Origin: Sphingomonas sp. PAMC 26605
GTDB lineage: Bacteria; Pseudomonadota; Alphaproteobacteria; Sphingomonadales; Sphingomonadaceae
Reading direction: 5' to 3'
Length of the DNA: 64,000 bases
NCBI RefSeq assembly: GCF_000241485.1
Contig: NZ_JH584241.1
Coordinates: 3,278,210-3,342,209 of the forward strand
Shown: piece by piece, positions 8,027-17,642 of the stretch
Position numbering within the stretch: position 1 is the stretch's first letter
Layout of the letters: every line of letters begins with the position of its first letter
Notes under the pieces: generated by a model
Seen by the model: the letters and a program-made list of their open reading frames with translations, nothing else
Told to the model about the DNA's origin: nothing
The model's database searches: none
Program-made: the position numbers and the translations under genes

Positions 8027-10696
8027 TCAGGCGGTCGCCAGCGCCGCCTTGACCGCGGCGATCGCCGCATCGGCTTTGGCGCCGTCGGGTCCGCCGCCCT
8101 GCGCCATGTCGGGCCGGCCGCCGCCGCCTTGCCCGCCGAGCGTGGCGACCGCGATCTTAAGCAGGTCGACCGCGCTCCGCGTCGCGACGAGATCGGCGGT
8201 GACGCCGACCGCGACCGAGGCGCGGCCGTCGTTGACCGCGACGATCATCGCCACGCCCGACCCGATGCGCTGTTTCATCTCATCGACGGTGCCGCGCAGA
8301 CCCTTGGGGTCGAGGCCGTCGACCATCTGGCCGAGGAAGGCGACGCCGTTGATCGTGTCGGGGCCAGCTTGTGCCGCCCCCGCCCCGCCGCCGAGCGCGA
8401 GCGCCTTCTTGGCTTCGGCCAGTTCGCGCTCGAGCCGACGCCGATCCTCGACCAAGGCGGCGACGCGCGCGGGCACTTCGTCGGGCGAGGATTTGAGCGC
8501 GGTCGCCGCCTCGCGCAATTTCTCGTCGCGGCCGGTGAAATAGGCGCGCGCGGCTTCGCCGGTGAGCGCCTCGACGCGGCGGATGCCCGACGACACCGCG
8601 CCCTCGCCAATTACCGCGAACAACCCGATATCGCCGAGCGCGCGAACGTGCGTGCCGCCGCACAGCTCGAGCGAATAGGTCTTATCGCCTTCGGTGCCCA
8701 TCGAGACGACGCGGACCTCATCGCCGTATTTCTCGCCGAACAGCGCCATCGCGCCTTCTTCGATCGCTTCGTCGGGCGTCATCAGCCGCGTCGCGACCGG
8801 GCCATTGGCGCGGATGTGGTAGTTCACATCGGCCTCGACCAAGGCGAGTGCGGCGGGATCGATCGCGCTCGGCTGCGAGAAATCGAAGCGCAGGCGCTCG
8901 GGCGCGACCAGGCTCCCCTTCTGCGCGACGTGCAAGCCGAGCCGCTGGCGCAGCGCCTCGTGGAGCAGATGCGTCGCGCTGTGGTTGGCGCGGATGCGGT
9001 CGCGCCGCGCGCGGTCGATCGTCAGGTGGAGCGCGTCACTGACCGCAATCTCGCCCTCGGCGATCGTCGTGGCGTGCGCGAACAGGCGACCAAGATACTT
9101 CCGCGTGTCCTCGACCTGCCCGAGCACGCCCGGCGCGGTGAGCGTGCCGGTGTCGCCGACCTGCCCGCCGCTCTCGGCGTAGAACGGCGTCTGGTTGAAC
9201 AGGATCTCGACGCTCTCGCCCGCGCTGGCGCGCTCGACGCGCACGCCGTCCTTGACGATCGCGACGACCTGGCCCTCGCCTTCCTCGGCGGTGTAGCCGA
9301 TGAATTCGGTGCTGCCGGTCGCCTCGGCGATGTCGAACCAGACGTCGTCGGAGGCGCGCTGGCCCGAGCCCTTCCAGGCGGCGCGCGCGGCGCGCTTCTG
9401 CTCGGCCATGGCCACGTCGAAGCCCGCGCGGTCGATGCCGAAGCCCTGTGCGCGCAGCGCGTCCTCGGTCAGATCGTAGGGGAAGCCGAACGTGTCGTAG
9501 AGCTTGAACGCGGTCTCGCCGGGGAGCGTCGCGCCCGGCGCCATGCTCGCGGTCGCCTCGTCGAGCAGGCGCAGGCCGTTGACGAGCGTGCGGCGGAACT
9601 GGGTCTCTTCCTGCAGCAAGGTCGATTCGATCGAAGCCTGTGCACGGACGAGCTCGGGGTACGCCGCGCCCATTTCCGCGACGAGCGCGGGGACGAGCCG
9701 GTGCATCAACGGCTCCTTCGCGCCGAGCAGGTGCGCATGGCGCATCGCGCGGCGCATGATCCGGCGCAGCACATAACCGCGCCCCTCATTCGACGGCAGC
9801 ACGCCATCGGCGACGAGGAAGCCCGACGAGCGCAGATGATCGGCGATCACGCGGTGGCTCGCCTGCGTCTCCGCCGTCAACGCCGCGCCCGACTGCGCGA
9901 CCGAGGCGGCGATCAGCGCCTTGAAGGTATCGGTGTCGTAATTGTCGTGGACGCCCTGCAGCACCGCGGCGACGCGCTCGAGCCCCATGCCGGTGTCGAT
10001 CGACGGGCGCGGCAACGGGTTGCGCGTGTCCTTGTCTACCTGCTCATATTGCATGAAGACCAGGTTCCAGATCTCGACGAAGCGGTCGCCATCCTCGTCG
10101 GGGCTGCCGGGAGGGCCGCCGGGGATGTGATCGCCGTGATCGAAGAAGATCTCCGAGCACGGACCGCACGGCCCGGTGTCGCCCATCGACCAGAAATTGT
10201 CGTTGGTCGCGATGCGGATGATGCGCTCTTCGGGGAGCCCGGCGATCTTGCGCCACAGGTCGAACGCCTCGTCGTCGGTGTGATAGACGGTGACGGTCAG
10301 CCGGTCGGGGTCGATCCCCCATTCTCCGGTCAGCAAATTCCAGGCGAGCGTGATCGCGCGCTCCTTGAAATAATCACCGAACGAGAAATTGCCGAGCATC
10401 TCGAAGAAAGTGTGGTGGCGCGCGGTATAGCCGACATTGTCAAGGTCGTTATGCTTGCCGCCGGCGCGGACGCACTTCTGCGACGAGGTGGCGGTGACGT
10501 ACGGTCGCGATTCGAGCCCGGTGAAGACGTTCTTGAACGGCACCATCCCGGCATTGACGAACATCAGCGTCGGATCGTTCTGCGGCACGAGCGGCGCCGA
10601 GGCGACCTTGGCGTGGCCCTCGCCCGCGAAATAGTCGAGGAAGCTGCGACGGATGTCGTTGGTCGAGACGGGCGTCGAGATCGAAGGCTGGGTCAT
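8027..10696 (-). CDS. alaS: Alanyl-tRNA synthetase
   Basis: This 889-residue cytoplasmic enzyme charges tRNA-Ala. The N-terminal catalytic domain begins at the class II motif [14 protein letters not shown] and includes [10 protein letters not shown]. The editing domain shows HSATHLLH near residue 575 and the zinc/editing motif CGGTHV near residue 680. A C-terminal Gly-rich C-Ala domain ends with [11 protein letters not shown]. Its length is normal for bacterial AlaRS. It is a single gene on the minus strand. In Sphingomonas AlaRS lies near recA or other information genes in many genomes; here recA is about 17 kb away. Confidence 0.97.
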   Translation of the reverse strand: MTQPSISTPVSTNDIRRSFLDYFAGEGHAKVASAPLVPQNDPTLMFVNAGMVPFKNVFTGLESRPYVTATSSQKCVRAGGKHNDLDNVGYTARHHTFFEMLGNFSFGDYFKERAITLAWNLLTGEWGIDPDRLTVTVYHTDDEAFDLWRKIAGLPEERIIRIATNDNFWSMGDTGPCGPCSEIFFDHGDHIPGGPPGSPDEDGDRFVEIWNLVFMQYEQVDKDTRNPLPRPSIDTGMGLERVAAVLQGVHDNYDTDTFKALIAASVAQSGAALTAETQASHRVIADHLRSSGFLVADGVLPSNEGRGYVLRRIMRRAMRHAHLLGAKEPLMHRLVPALVAEMGAAYPELVRAQASIESTLLQEETQFRRTLVNGLRLLDEATASMAPGATLPGETAFKLYDTFGFPYDLTEDALRAQGFGIDRAGFDVAMAEQKRAARAAWKGSGQRASDDVWFDIAEATGSTEFIGYTAEEGEGQVVAIVKDGVRVERASAGESVEILFNQTPFYAESGGQVGDTGTLTAPGVLGQVEDTRKYLGRLFAHATTIAEGEIAVSDALHLTIDRARRDRIRANHSATHLLHEALRQRLGLHVAQKGSLVAPERLRFDFSQPSAIDPAALALVEADVNYHIRANGPVATRLMTPDEAIEEGAMALFGEKYGDEVRVVSMGTEGDKTYSLELCGGTHVRALGDIGLFAVIGEGAVSSGIRRVEALTGEAARAYFTGRDEKLREAATALKSSPDEVPARVAALVEDRRRLERELAEAKKALALGGGAGAAQAGPDTINGVAFLGQMVDGLDPKGLRGTVDEMKQRIGSGVAMIVAVNDGRASVAVGVTADLVATRSAVDLLKIAVATLGGQGGGGRPDMAQGGGPDGAKADAAIAAVKAALATA

Positions 10697-11356
10697 GCGC
10701 GTGGGCTTAGGCGAGCGCGCGGCTTAGCTCAAGCGGGGGGCGGTTGGTCTTGGCGCGGTATTGCGATGGTGATGATGCCGATGGTTGCGGTCTCGGGTGT
10801 GCGGAGGCGGGGACGGAGCGTTGAACGGAGTAGCTGGTTGACGCGATTGACCCCTAGACGTGGTATTTAAAAATGCGATCGTTTCCATTCCTGCGCTAAT
10901 GCAGATGCGGTGGATCCGACGATTTCAAAGAGCAGCATCGCTCCATACCATAACTGCGGCGATGTAGGACAGAGCCATGTCGGCAAGCGACCAGTTTAAG
11001 CCATTCCGCGGTGGACGCTCGAACGTCCGCTCATGCCTGAACCGGTCATTCGCACGCAATTAAGCAGCTGGACGAATGCGGGACCAGTTGTTGCAGTTCA
11101 ATCGCACATCACGGAATCTCGAGATCGGTCTTACATCGAGCAGCGCAGGCGGTCAGTCGTTGGGACGTTTACGATTGACGCAGCGTGACGTTCGGCCTCG
11201 CATCGGCCGAATGCCGTAAAAACCTGTTTGTCGCACAATCGTGATCGGTGCCGGGTTGCCCGTGAATCTGACCGCCGACAGCAATGGAGGACGAAAGGTC
11301 GCGGCGAACGGCCGGTTATGGGGCACGACCGATAAGCTGGTTGTCCCACGGTAAGA
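10697..11356. other. Gene-free stretch of 660 bases with lower GC content
   Basis: No open frame here has the codon pattern of the neighbouring genes. Base composition drops visibly compared with the flanks, with AT-rich patches such as GGTATTTAAAAATGCG near 10861. The right part carries a GGACG/CGTCC hairpin near 11013 and other small dyads. It lies between the start of alaS and the end of the RND operon, so it must hold the alaS promoter on its left side. The rest may be the remains of a lost gene or imported DNA. Confidence 0.5.
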
Positions 11357-14300
11357 TCAAGGCGTCGGAACCGGGACAGGATGTCGCCCCTCCTTTGGTA
11401 ACGTGAGCCGGACGAGGACCGGCATCGCAAGCAGCACTAATGGATATTGCAGCATGAGGCCGGCAATGATCGCAATCGCGAGCGGCTGCTGGATCCCCGA
11501 GCCCTGGCCGATCGCCAGCGCCAGCGGCAGCAGCGTGAAGATCGCCGCCAGCGTCGTCATCGTGATCGGGCGGAGCCGGTTGCGGCTTGCCGCGCGCGTC
11601 GCTTCCGCGGACGGCATGGTCCGGGCCAGTTCCTCGAATTCCGAGACGTAGAAGATCGCCATCTCGGTCCCGATGCCGATGATCATCGTCATACCCATCA
11701 GCGCGGTGATGTTGAGATCGACCCCCGCCGCCCAGAGCGCCGTGAACACCGCGGTGGTCGACAGCAGCGAACAGCCGATGATGATCAGCGGCAACCAGAA
11801 ACGGCGATAGAGAATCAGCAGCAACGCCAGTTCCGCGATCAGCGCCGCGCCGAACACCTTGATCAGCCCGGCAAAGGCGATCTGCTGCTGCTGGTAGAGG
11901 CCGCCCAGTTCGTAGCGCACACCGGCGCCGAGAACGCTTGGCCGGTCGAGCGCCGCCTGCACGTCGCCGACCGCCGCACCGATGCCGCGGCCCTGGATCC
12001 GCCCGGTCACCGCGATCATCGGCTCGAGATTCTCGCGGCTGATCTGCGGCTGGCCCGTCACCGACTCGATCGTCGCGACGCGCGACAGCGCGAAGACGTG
12101 CCCGTCGCTCGCGCGGATCGGCAATTGGGCGAGCCCGGCTTCGCTGAGCGTCAGCGCATCGGGCAAGCGCACGCGCACGTCGACCGCCTTGCTCGGCTGG
12201 GCGAGCGTGGTGGCGACGCTCCCGGTCAACGCGGCGCTGAGTTGCGCCTCGACATCGGCGGGGGAAACGCCCTCGAGCCCGGCGCGGACCGGATCGACAT
12301 GGACGTCGAGCGCATCCCCCGCGAGCTGCACCCCATCCTTGACCTCGACCACGCCGTCGATCTTGCCGATCAGCGCGGCGACCTTGCGCGCCTCGCTCTG
12401 CAGGACCGAAGGGTCGGTGGCATAGAGCTTCACCTCGATCGGCTGCGGCACTGCGGTCAGATCGCCAATGAGATCCTCGATCAGCTGCGCGACCTCGACC
12501 TGGACGCCGGGCACCTCCGCGGTGATCCGGTCCGCCACCGCCGCCGCGATTTCCTCGGTCGGGGCGGCATGATCGGGCTTGAGCCGCACGAAATAGTCGC
12601 CGTGATAGCTTTGCCCGAGATCGCCGCCGAGCCCGGTGCCGAGCCGGCGCGAGAAGGTCAGGACCGCCGGATTGGCCTTCAGCATCGCGTCGATCTGGCC
12701 AACCTGCCGGCCGGTCTCGTCGAGCGACGTGCCGGGCGCGGTGTAATAGTCCATTACGAACCCGCCTTCGTCGACCTTTGGCATGAAGCCGCTCGGCACG
12801 TTTTCGTAGCTGATATAGCCGATCACCAGCAGTGGCACTGCGGCGACGGCAAGCAGCCAGGGTCGCGCCGACAGCCGGTCGAGAATGCGGTCGTGGACCC
12901 GCGCCACACGCCCGACGCCGGGAGAACCGGGGTCATGCCACGCGCTGAAATCGACCAGCCAGCGCACCAGCACCGGCACCACGAAGGCGGTCATCGCCCA
13001 GGAGATTGCGAGCGCCGCCGCCATCGTCAGCGACAGCGCCTTGGAGAAGGCGCCGGTGACCCCGGTCAGGAACGACAGCGGCACGAACACGATCAGCGTC
13101 GCGAGGCTCGATCCGGTGAGCGGCGCGAGGAACTCGCGCGCCGCCGGGATCACCGCAGCGTCGCCGGCGGGGCGGCCATCCGCGCCGATCGCCCCGGCGC
13201 GGCGCGCGATATGTTCGACCATCACGATGACGTCGTCGATCAGCAGCCCGACCGCCGCGGCGATCCCGCCGAGCGTCATGATGTTGAAGCTCATCCCCAG
13301 CATGCTGAGGACGAGCACCGTCGCCGCGAGCGTCGCGGGCACGACGATGACCGCGACCAGCGTCACCCGCCAGCTGCGCAGAAACCCCAGCAGCACCGGG
13401 GCTGCGAGCACGAGCCCGATCAGCACCGCGTCGCGCACGCTCGCGACCGATTGCGTGACGAGCTCGCTCTGGTCGTACCAGCACACCAATTTGACGCCAG
13501 GCGGGAGCGCAAGCGTGGCGAGCTTCTGCTGGACGGCCTGCGCGATCTGGACCGCATTGCCGTCGGGCTGTTCGTAGATGTTGAACAGCACCGCGGGCGT
13601 GCCGTCCTCGACGATGCGCTGCCAGACCGGGACGGCACCGTTCTGCACGCTCGCCACGTCGCGCACGCGGACGACGCCCTGCGGATCGGCGGAAACGACG
13701 ATCGCGCCGATCTGCGCCGCGGTCGTCACGCTGCGATCGGCGATGACGAGCGACAGGCGGCCGCGATCCTGCACCTGTCCGACCGCGCTCAGCACATTGC
13801 CGTTGCGGATCGCGGTGGCGAGGTCGGCCATCGACAGAGTGTGATCGGCGAGCCGGTGCGGATCGGCGAGCACCTGCACCTCGGCGGTGTCGCCCCCCTG
13901 CACCCCGACGCGCGCGAGCCCTGGCACCGCGGAGAGCAGCGGGGTTATCTGGTATTTCGCGATATCCTGCAGCGCGACCGGATCGGCGGCGGTCGAGACG
14001 AGCGCATAGGAGATGATCGGGAACACCGTCGGGTCCATCCGCCGGACGGTGTATTGCGTGCCGGTCGGGAGCGACGGGATCGTCCGCGCGATCGCCGAAT
14101 CGACCAGCAGCGTGCTCGCGACCATGTCGCGACCCCAGCCGAAATCGATCGAGATCTGCGCCGAGCCGCGGCTGGTCGCGGAGCGGACGTCCTGCACACC
14201 GGGAATCGCGCGGAGCGCTTCCTCGATTGGGCGGGTGACGGTCAGCGCGGTCTGGTCGGCGGGGCGGCTGCCGGCATCGAGATCGACCACGACGCGCGGG

Positions 14301-14422
14301 AAGGACACCTGCGGAAACAGGCCGATCGGCAAAGACAGCGCGGCGACGAGCCCCGCCAGCGCCAGCGCGAGGGCGATCAGGACGAAGGCGCGCGATTGCT
14401 CGCGCAGCAACCGTTCGAGCAT
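11357..14422 (-). CDS. RND efflux transporter, inner-membrane permease subunit
   Basis: The 1021-residue protein has the RND layout: one N-terminal helix, a large periplasmic loop, six helices, a second loop and five helices. It starts at ATG 14422, overlapping the adaptor stop by one base (TGATG); a GTG 12 bases upstream is less likely. In the fourth helix it shows GLLIDDVIVMVEH (about 392-404), with the Asp-Asp pair typical of drug-type (HAE1) pumps. The helix near residue 920 has IGIGTEMAIFYV, with a Glu where metal-type pumps (CusA) have one and drug pumps have Lys. Function, drug or metal export by proton exchange, is therefore open. It is the last gene of a three-gene operon with its adaptor and outer-membrane channel. 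Confidence 0.9.
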   Translation of the reverse strand: MLERLLREQSRAFVLIALALALAGLVAALSLPIGLFPQVSFPRVVVDLDAGSRPADQTALTVTRPIEEALRAIPGVQDVRSATSRGSAQISIDFGWGRDMVASTLLVDSAIARTIPSLPTGTQYTVRRMDPTVFPIISYALVSTAADPVALQDIAKYQITPLLSAVPGLARVGVQGGDTAEVQVLADPHRLADHTLSMADLATAIRNGNVLSAVGQVQDRGRLSLVIADRSVTTAAQIGAIVVSADPQGVVRVRDVASVQNGAVPVWQRIVEDGTPAVLFNIYEQPDGNAVQIAQAVQQKLATLALPPGVKLVCWYDQSELVTQSVASVRDAVLIGLVLAAPVLLGFLRSWRVTLVAVIVVPATLAATVLVLSMLGMSFNIMTLGGIAAAVGLLIDDVIVMVEHIARRAGAIGADGRPAGDAAVIPAAREFLAPLTGSSLATLIVFVPLSFLTGVTGAFSKALSLTMAAALAISWAMTAFVVPVLVRWLVDFSAWHDPGSPGVGRVARVHDRILDRLSARPWLLAVAAVPLLVIGYISYENVPSGFMPKVDEGGFVMDYYTAPGTSLDETGRQVGQIDAMLKANPAVLTFSRRLGTGLGGDLGQSYHGDYFVRLKPDHAAPTEEIAAAVADRITAEVPGVQVEVAQLIEDLIGDLTAVPQPIEVKLYATDPSVLQSEARKVAALIGKIDGVVEVKDGVQLAGDALDVHVDPVRAGLEGVSPADVEAQLSAALTGSVATTLAQPSKAVDVRVRLPDALTLSEAGLAQLPIRASDGHVFALSRVATIESVTGQPQISRENLEPMIAVTGRIQGRGIGAAVGDVQAALDRPSVLGAGVRYELGGLYQQQQIAFAGLIKVFGAALIAELALLLILYRRFWLPLIIIGCSLLSTTAVFTALWAAGVDLNITALMGMTMIIGIGTEMAIFYVSEFEELARTMPSAEATRAASRNRLRPITMTTLAAIFTLLPLALAIGQGSGIQQPLAIAIIAGLMLQYPLVLLAMPVLVRLTLPKEGRHPVPVPTP

Positions 14423-15453
14423 CAGCGCGTCCACCGCACGGCGGCACCGTCGCTGACCTGATAAGCGCCATCGACGATCAGGCGATGCCGAGGATCAATC
14501 GGCCCGCTGACGACATCGCCCGCGTCGGAGGCGAGCAGCACCGTGACGGGGACGGCGACCGCCTTGCCGCCGCCGACCTGAAAGACGTGCGCCGGCCGGC
14601 CCGCGGTGACGACCGACCGATGCGGCACGACCCAGCCGGCGATCTGCCCCGTGGAGATCGCGACCTGCATGCCTTCGCCCGGCAACAGGCTCCCGGCCGG
14701 AAATGCCACGTCGACATCGATCATCCGTGTCTTGGCATTGAGCGCAGTGCTGACCCGCAGCACCCGCCCGGCCAGCGGCGTTCCGCCCGACAGCCGGACG
14801 AGCGACGCCGATTGCCCAACCGCGACGCGACCGCGCTCGGCAGGATCGACCCCAGCGGTCACGACGATGCCGCCGGCCTTGGCGACCGTCAGGATCGGCG
14901 CGCCCGCTTGCGTCCGGTCACCCTGCGCGACGCTGACGGCGGTGACGACGCCGTCGAACGGCGCGGTCAGCGTCTGTTCGCCGTTCCCCGCGCCATCCGC
15001 CTGCAGCGCGGCGAGCGCGGTCTGCGCGTCGGACACCGCCTTTTCCGCCTGGACGAGCTGGTCCTGCGTCGCGAGGTGCTGCGACAACAACTGCGCAGTG
15101 GTCGTGCGTTGCTTGCGCGCCGCGGTCAGCGCGTCGATCGCTTGTCGGTACAGGCTTCGCGACGCGGGCGCGGTGGCGAAGGTGGCGAGCGGCTGACCAC
15201 GGCGGACCGCGGTGCCGGGTACGACCATCAGCCGGGTAATCTGGCCCGGTTGCGCCTCGTTCAAGGTGCGCGTTCCGTTCAGCGCCGGCGCGACCGAGCC
15301 GTAAGCGGTGACGGTTTGCGGCAACGACCCTTGCGCCGGCGCGACGGTGGAAACGAGCGCGCTCGGTACCGCCGTTTGCGCGGCCTCGGAGTTACCCCCC
15401 GCGCCGCATCCCGACAGCGCCAGCGCGATCGACAGGCAAAGCGGCGCCCTCAT
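14422..15453 (-). CDS. RND efflux periplasmic adaptor (membrane fusion) lipoprotein
   Basis: This 343-residue protein links the permease to the outer-membrane channel. It begins with a short signal and lipobox (LALSGC, Cys16), so it should be anchored in the inner membrane by lipid. A biotinyl-lipoyl-like half (about 60-95) leads into a helical hairpin (about 105-155), the second lipoyl half with TLTAPFDGVVTAVSVAQGD, and a beta-barrel domain. The stop overlaps the start of the permease gene by one base, and its own start overlaps the stop of the channel gene (ATGA). All three proteins are thus translationally coupled. It is at the short end for CusB/CzcB-type adaptors and lacks an obvious Met-rich metal site. 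Confidence 0.88.
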   Translation of the reverse strand: MRAPLCLSIALALSGCGAGGNSEAAQTAVPSALVSTVAPAQGSLPQTVTAYGSVAPALNGTRTLNEAQPGQITRLMVVPGTAVRRGQPLATFATAPASRSLYRQAIDALTAARKQRTTTAQLLSQHLATQDQLVQAEKAVSDAQTALAALQADGAGNGEQTLTAPFDGVVTAVSVAQGDRTQAGAPILTVAKAGGIVVTAGVDPAERGRVAVGQSASLVRLSGGTPLAGRVLRVSTALNAKTRMIDVDVAFPAGSLLPGEGMQVAISTGQIAGWVVPHRSVVTAGRPAHVFQVGGGKAVAVPVTVLLASDAGDVVSGPIDPRHRLIVDGAYQVSDGAAVRWTR

Positions 15454-16805
15454 TGCGGCACCGTGCGAGCATCGCCGGTGGGCAAATCCACGGTTGGCAG
15501 GCCATCGCCGACGAGTGTCTGGATCGCGACCTGTCGATCGAGCAGCCCCAGTTCGAGCGTCATGATCTCCTGTTCCTTGGCAAAGCGGTTGTAGACGAGG
15601 TCGACATAGCCCCGCTCGTCGATGTTGGAGGCGCCGAACGCGGCCTGCGCCCGCTCGGCGGCGGAGCGCGCCGCAGGCAGGTCGCGGCGTGCGACCGCGA
15701 GTTGCGCGGACAGCTGCTCGATCTCGCGCAGCAGCGCGCCGACAGTGCCGATCGCCGTCGCGAGGCGCGCCGTATAGTCGGCATGGAGCTGGGCACGGGT
15801 CGCACGGGTGATCAAGACATTGCCCTGGTTGCGGTCGAAGATCGGCAGGCCGATCGCGGCATTGGGGCCGCTGTTGATGACCTTCGAGCTGTCGCTGCTG
15901 ACGCTGCCGCCGAGCACCAGATCGGGGAACTGCGCGATGATGGCCTGGCGCAACTGTTCGTCGGCGGCGGCATAGCCCAGCCGCAGCGCGATCAGATCGG
16001 GGCGGCGGTCGGGCAAGGTCGCGAGCCCGGCGCGGATCGCGGCGGGGTCGAACTGCGGCAGATCGAGTTGCGTCGCGAGCGGGACGACGACGTCCGGCGC
16101 GAGCCCGAGCAACGCGTCGAGCTGATGCATTAAAGCCAGTTGCCGCTGATCGAGCGCATCGAGCGCGGTCCGCGCGGCCTGCAGTGCGACCCGGTCGGGC
16201 GCGACCGTCACCAGCGTGACGTTGCGCGCGGCGAGCGCCTGTTCGAGCTTGGCGTTGCGCGCGGCGAGCAATCGATAGGCCGCGACATAGCTTTGCCGAC
16301 TGGCCGCGCCGAGGATCAGGTCCCCGGCGACTTGCCGCGCCTGTCCCGCGACCTGCCATTCCTGCCAGACGATATCGGCGGCGACCTGGCGTTCGCTGTC
16401 GATCGCGGCGCGGCGGCGCGTGCGGTAGGTGAGCAGCGCCTTGATGTCCTGGCTGAGCCCGATGTTCCACGCGGGCACCGACCCGCCACCCGACAGCAGC
16501 GGAAGGAAGGCGCCGGTCAGCGACGGATTGGGCAGGACGCCGGCCTGCCGCGTCTGGCCCGCGGCGATTTCGCGGCGCAACCGTGCCGCCTTGAGGTCGG
16601 GGTTGTTCGCGAGGACGAGGTCGACCACCCGCGCGACCGACAGCGGCTCCGTCCCGACGATGGTTTCCGCGCGCGCCAGCGATCGTACGTCGGTCGCCAG
16701 CGGCGGCGCGGTCGCAAGCGGCAGCGGGGTGTAGCGCGCGCACCCGGTCACCCCGCTCAGCGCGGCGAGCGCGACCATGGCGCGGCGCGATAGGGGACGT
16801 CTCAA
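15450..16805 (-). CDS. Outer-membrane efflux channel of the TolC/CusC family
   Basis: The 451-residue product has a Tat-like or Sec signal ending in a lipobox (SGVTGC, Cys22). Two outer-membrane-efflux repeats of long Ala/Arg/Gln-rich helices follow, as in CusC/OprM-type channels. The first is around ANNPDLKAARLRRE, the second around RPDLIALRLGYAAADEQL. The start is not sharp: the nearest ATG (16810) is out of frame, and the TTG at 16805 lies nine bases after CGGAG, so I chose it over a TTG at 16814. It is the first gene of the efflux operon, which is divided by 159 bases from the divergent regulator gene. Confidence 0.87.
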   Translation of the reverse strand: MRRPLSRRAMVALAALSGVTGCARYTPLPLATAPPLATDVRSLARAETIVGTEPLSVARVVDLVLANNPDLKAARLRREIAAGQTRQAGVLPNPSLTGAFLPLLSGGGSVPAWNIGLSQDIKALLTYRTRRRAAIDSERQVAADIVWQEWQVAGQARQVAGDLILGAASRQSYVAAYRLLAARNAKLEQALAARNVTLVTVAPDRVALQAARTALDALDQRQLALMHQLDALLGLAPDVVVPLATQLDLPQFDPAAIRAGLATLPDRRPDLIALRLGYAAADEQLRQAIIAQFPDLVLGGSVSSDSSKVINSGPNAAIGLPIFDRNQGNVLITRATRAQLHADYTARLATAIGTVGALLREIEQLSAQLAVARRDLPAARSAAERAQAAFGASNIDERGYVDLVYNRFAKEQEIMTLELGLLDRQVAIQTLVGDGLPTVDLPTGDARTVPQ

Positions 16806-16964
16806 CGCATGCAACTCCGGAAGCCAGGCGACGGTACGGACGTGCGCCTATCGCGCGATATGGCATAGGCGGGTGATGATCCGGATGTTGTTTATTCCCA
16901 ACTTGCGCGCGAAGCGTGACGTCCGGCTAGGCGTTCGTGCTAGGCGGCTGGTGGAGGTGATGCG

Positions 16965-17642
16965 GTGAAACTGCTGCTGCTCGAGGATGACGAGGCGACC
17001 CGCACCCATCTGGAGCGTACGCTGGTGGCGGCGGGGCATGTCGTCGACGCCTGCGACAACGGGAGCGACGCGATCGTCCTCGGGTCCAGCGGCGATCATG
17101 CCGTCCTGATCCTCGATCGCATGGTCCCTGGGGTCGATGGGCTCGGCGTGCTCAAGGCGCTTCGCGCGGCCGGCGTGCGCGCGCCCGCGATCTTCCTCAC
17201 CGCGATCGACGGGGTTCATGACCGTGTCGAAGGGCTCGACGCCGGCGCGGACGACTATCTGGTCAAGCCGTTCGCCGGGATCGAGTTTCTCGCCCGGGTC
17301 AACGCGCTGTTGCGCCGCCAGCCGGCCCAGGATGTCGCGACGGTGCTGCGCGTCGCCGATCTCGAAATCGACCTGATCAAGCGCAGCGTGCGGCGTGGCG
17401 GACGCACGATCCCGTTGCAGGCGCAGGAGTTCAAGCTGCTCGAATATCTGATGCGGCACGCGGGCGAGATCGTCACCCGGACGATGCTGCTCGAAAACGT
17501 GTGGTCGTTCCATTTCGACCCGCAGACCAACATCGTCGAAAGCCACATGAGTCGCTTGCGCTCGAAGGTCGATCGTGGCTTCGATCAGGAACTGATCCAA
17601 ACGGTGCGCGGATCGGGTTATCGGTGCGATGGCCTGGCTTAG
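16965..17642 (+). CDS. OmpR/PhoB-family response regulator
   Basis: This 225-residue DNA-binding regulator has a receiver domain with the acidic pair in LEDDEA, the phosphorylated Asp in LILDRMVPG (about residue 51), and Lys in LVKPFAG. A winged-helix domain follows (about 130-225) with ESHMSRLRSKVDRGF and the ending TVRGSGYRC. It starts at a GTG after GGAGGTGATGCG. The kinase gene begins 14 bases before its stop. Its position opposite an RND operon is the classic CusR/CopR arrangement, so I infer that it controls the pump operon and possibly the downstream propeller and receptor genes. Confidence 0.92.
   Translation: MKLLLLEDDEATRTHLERTLVAAGHVVDACDNGSDAIVLGSSGDHAVLILDRMVPGVDGLGVLKALRAAGVRAPAIFLTAIDGVHDRVEGLDAGADDYLVKPFAGIEFLARVNALLRRQPAQDVATVLRVADLEIDLIKRSVRRGGRTIPLQAQEFKLLEYLMRHAGEIVTRTMLLENVWSFHFDPQTNIVESHMSRLRSKVDRGFDQELIQTVRGSGYRCDGLA

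Noticed and set aside
8024..10870. A 948-codon plus-strand open frame
   Set aside because: It is antisense to alaS over its full length. GC-rich codons leave few stops on the other strand, and it has no family motif.
11447..14461. A 1004-codon plus-strand open frame
   Set aside because: Antisense to the RND permease gene; the product is a low-complexity Arg/Asp/His chain without any domain.
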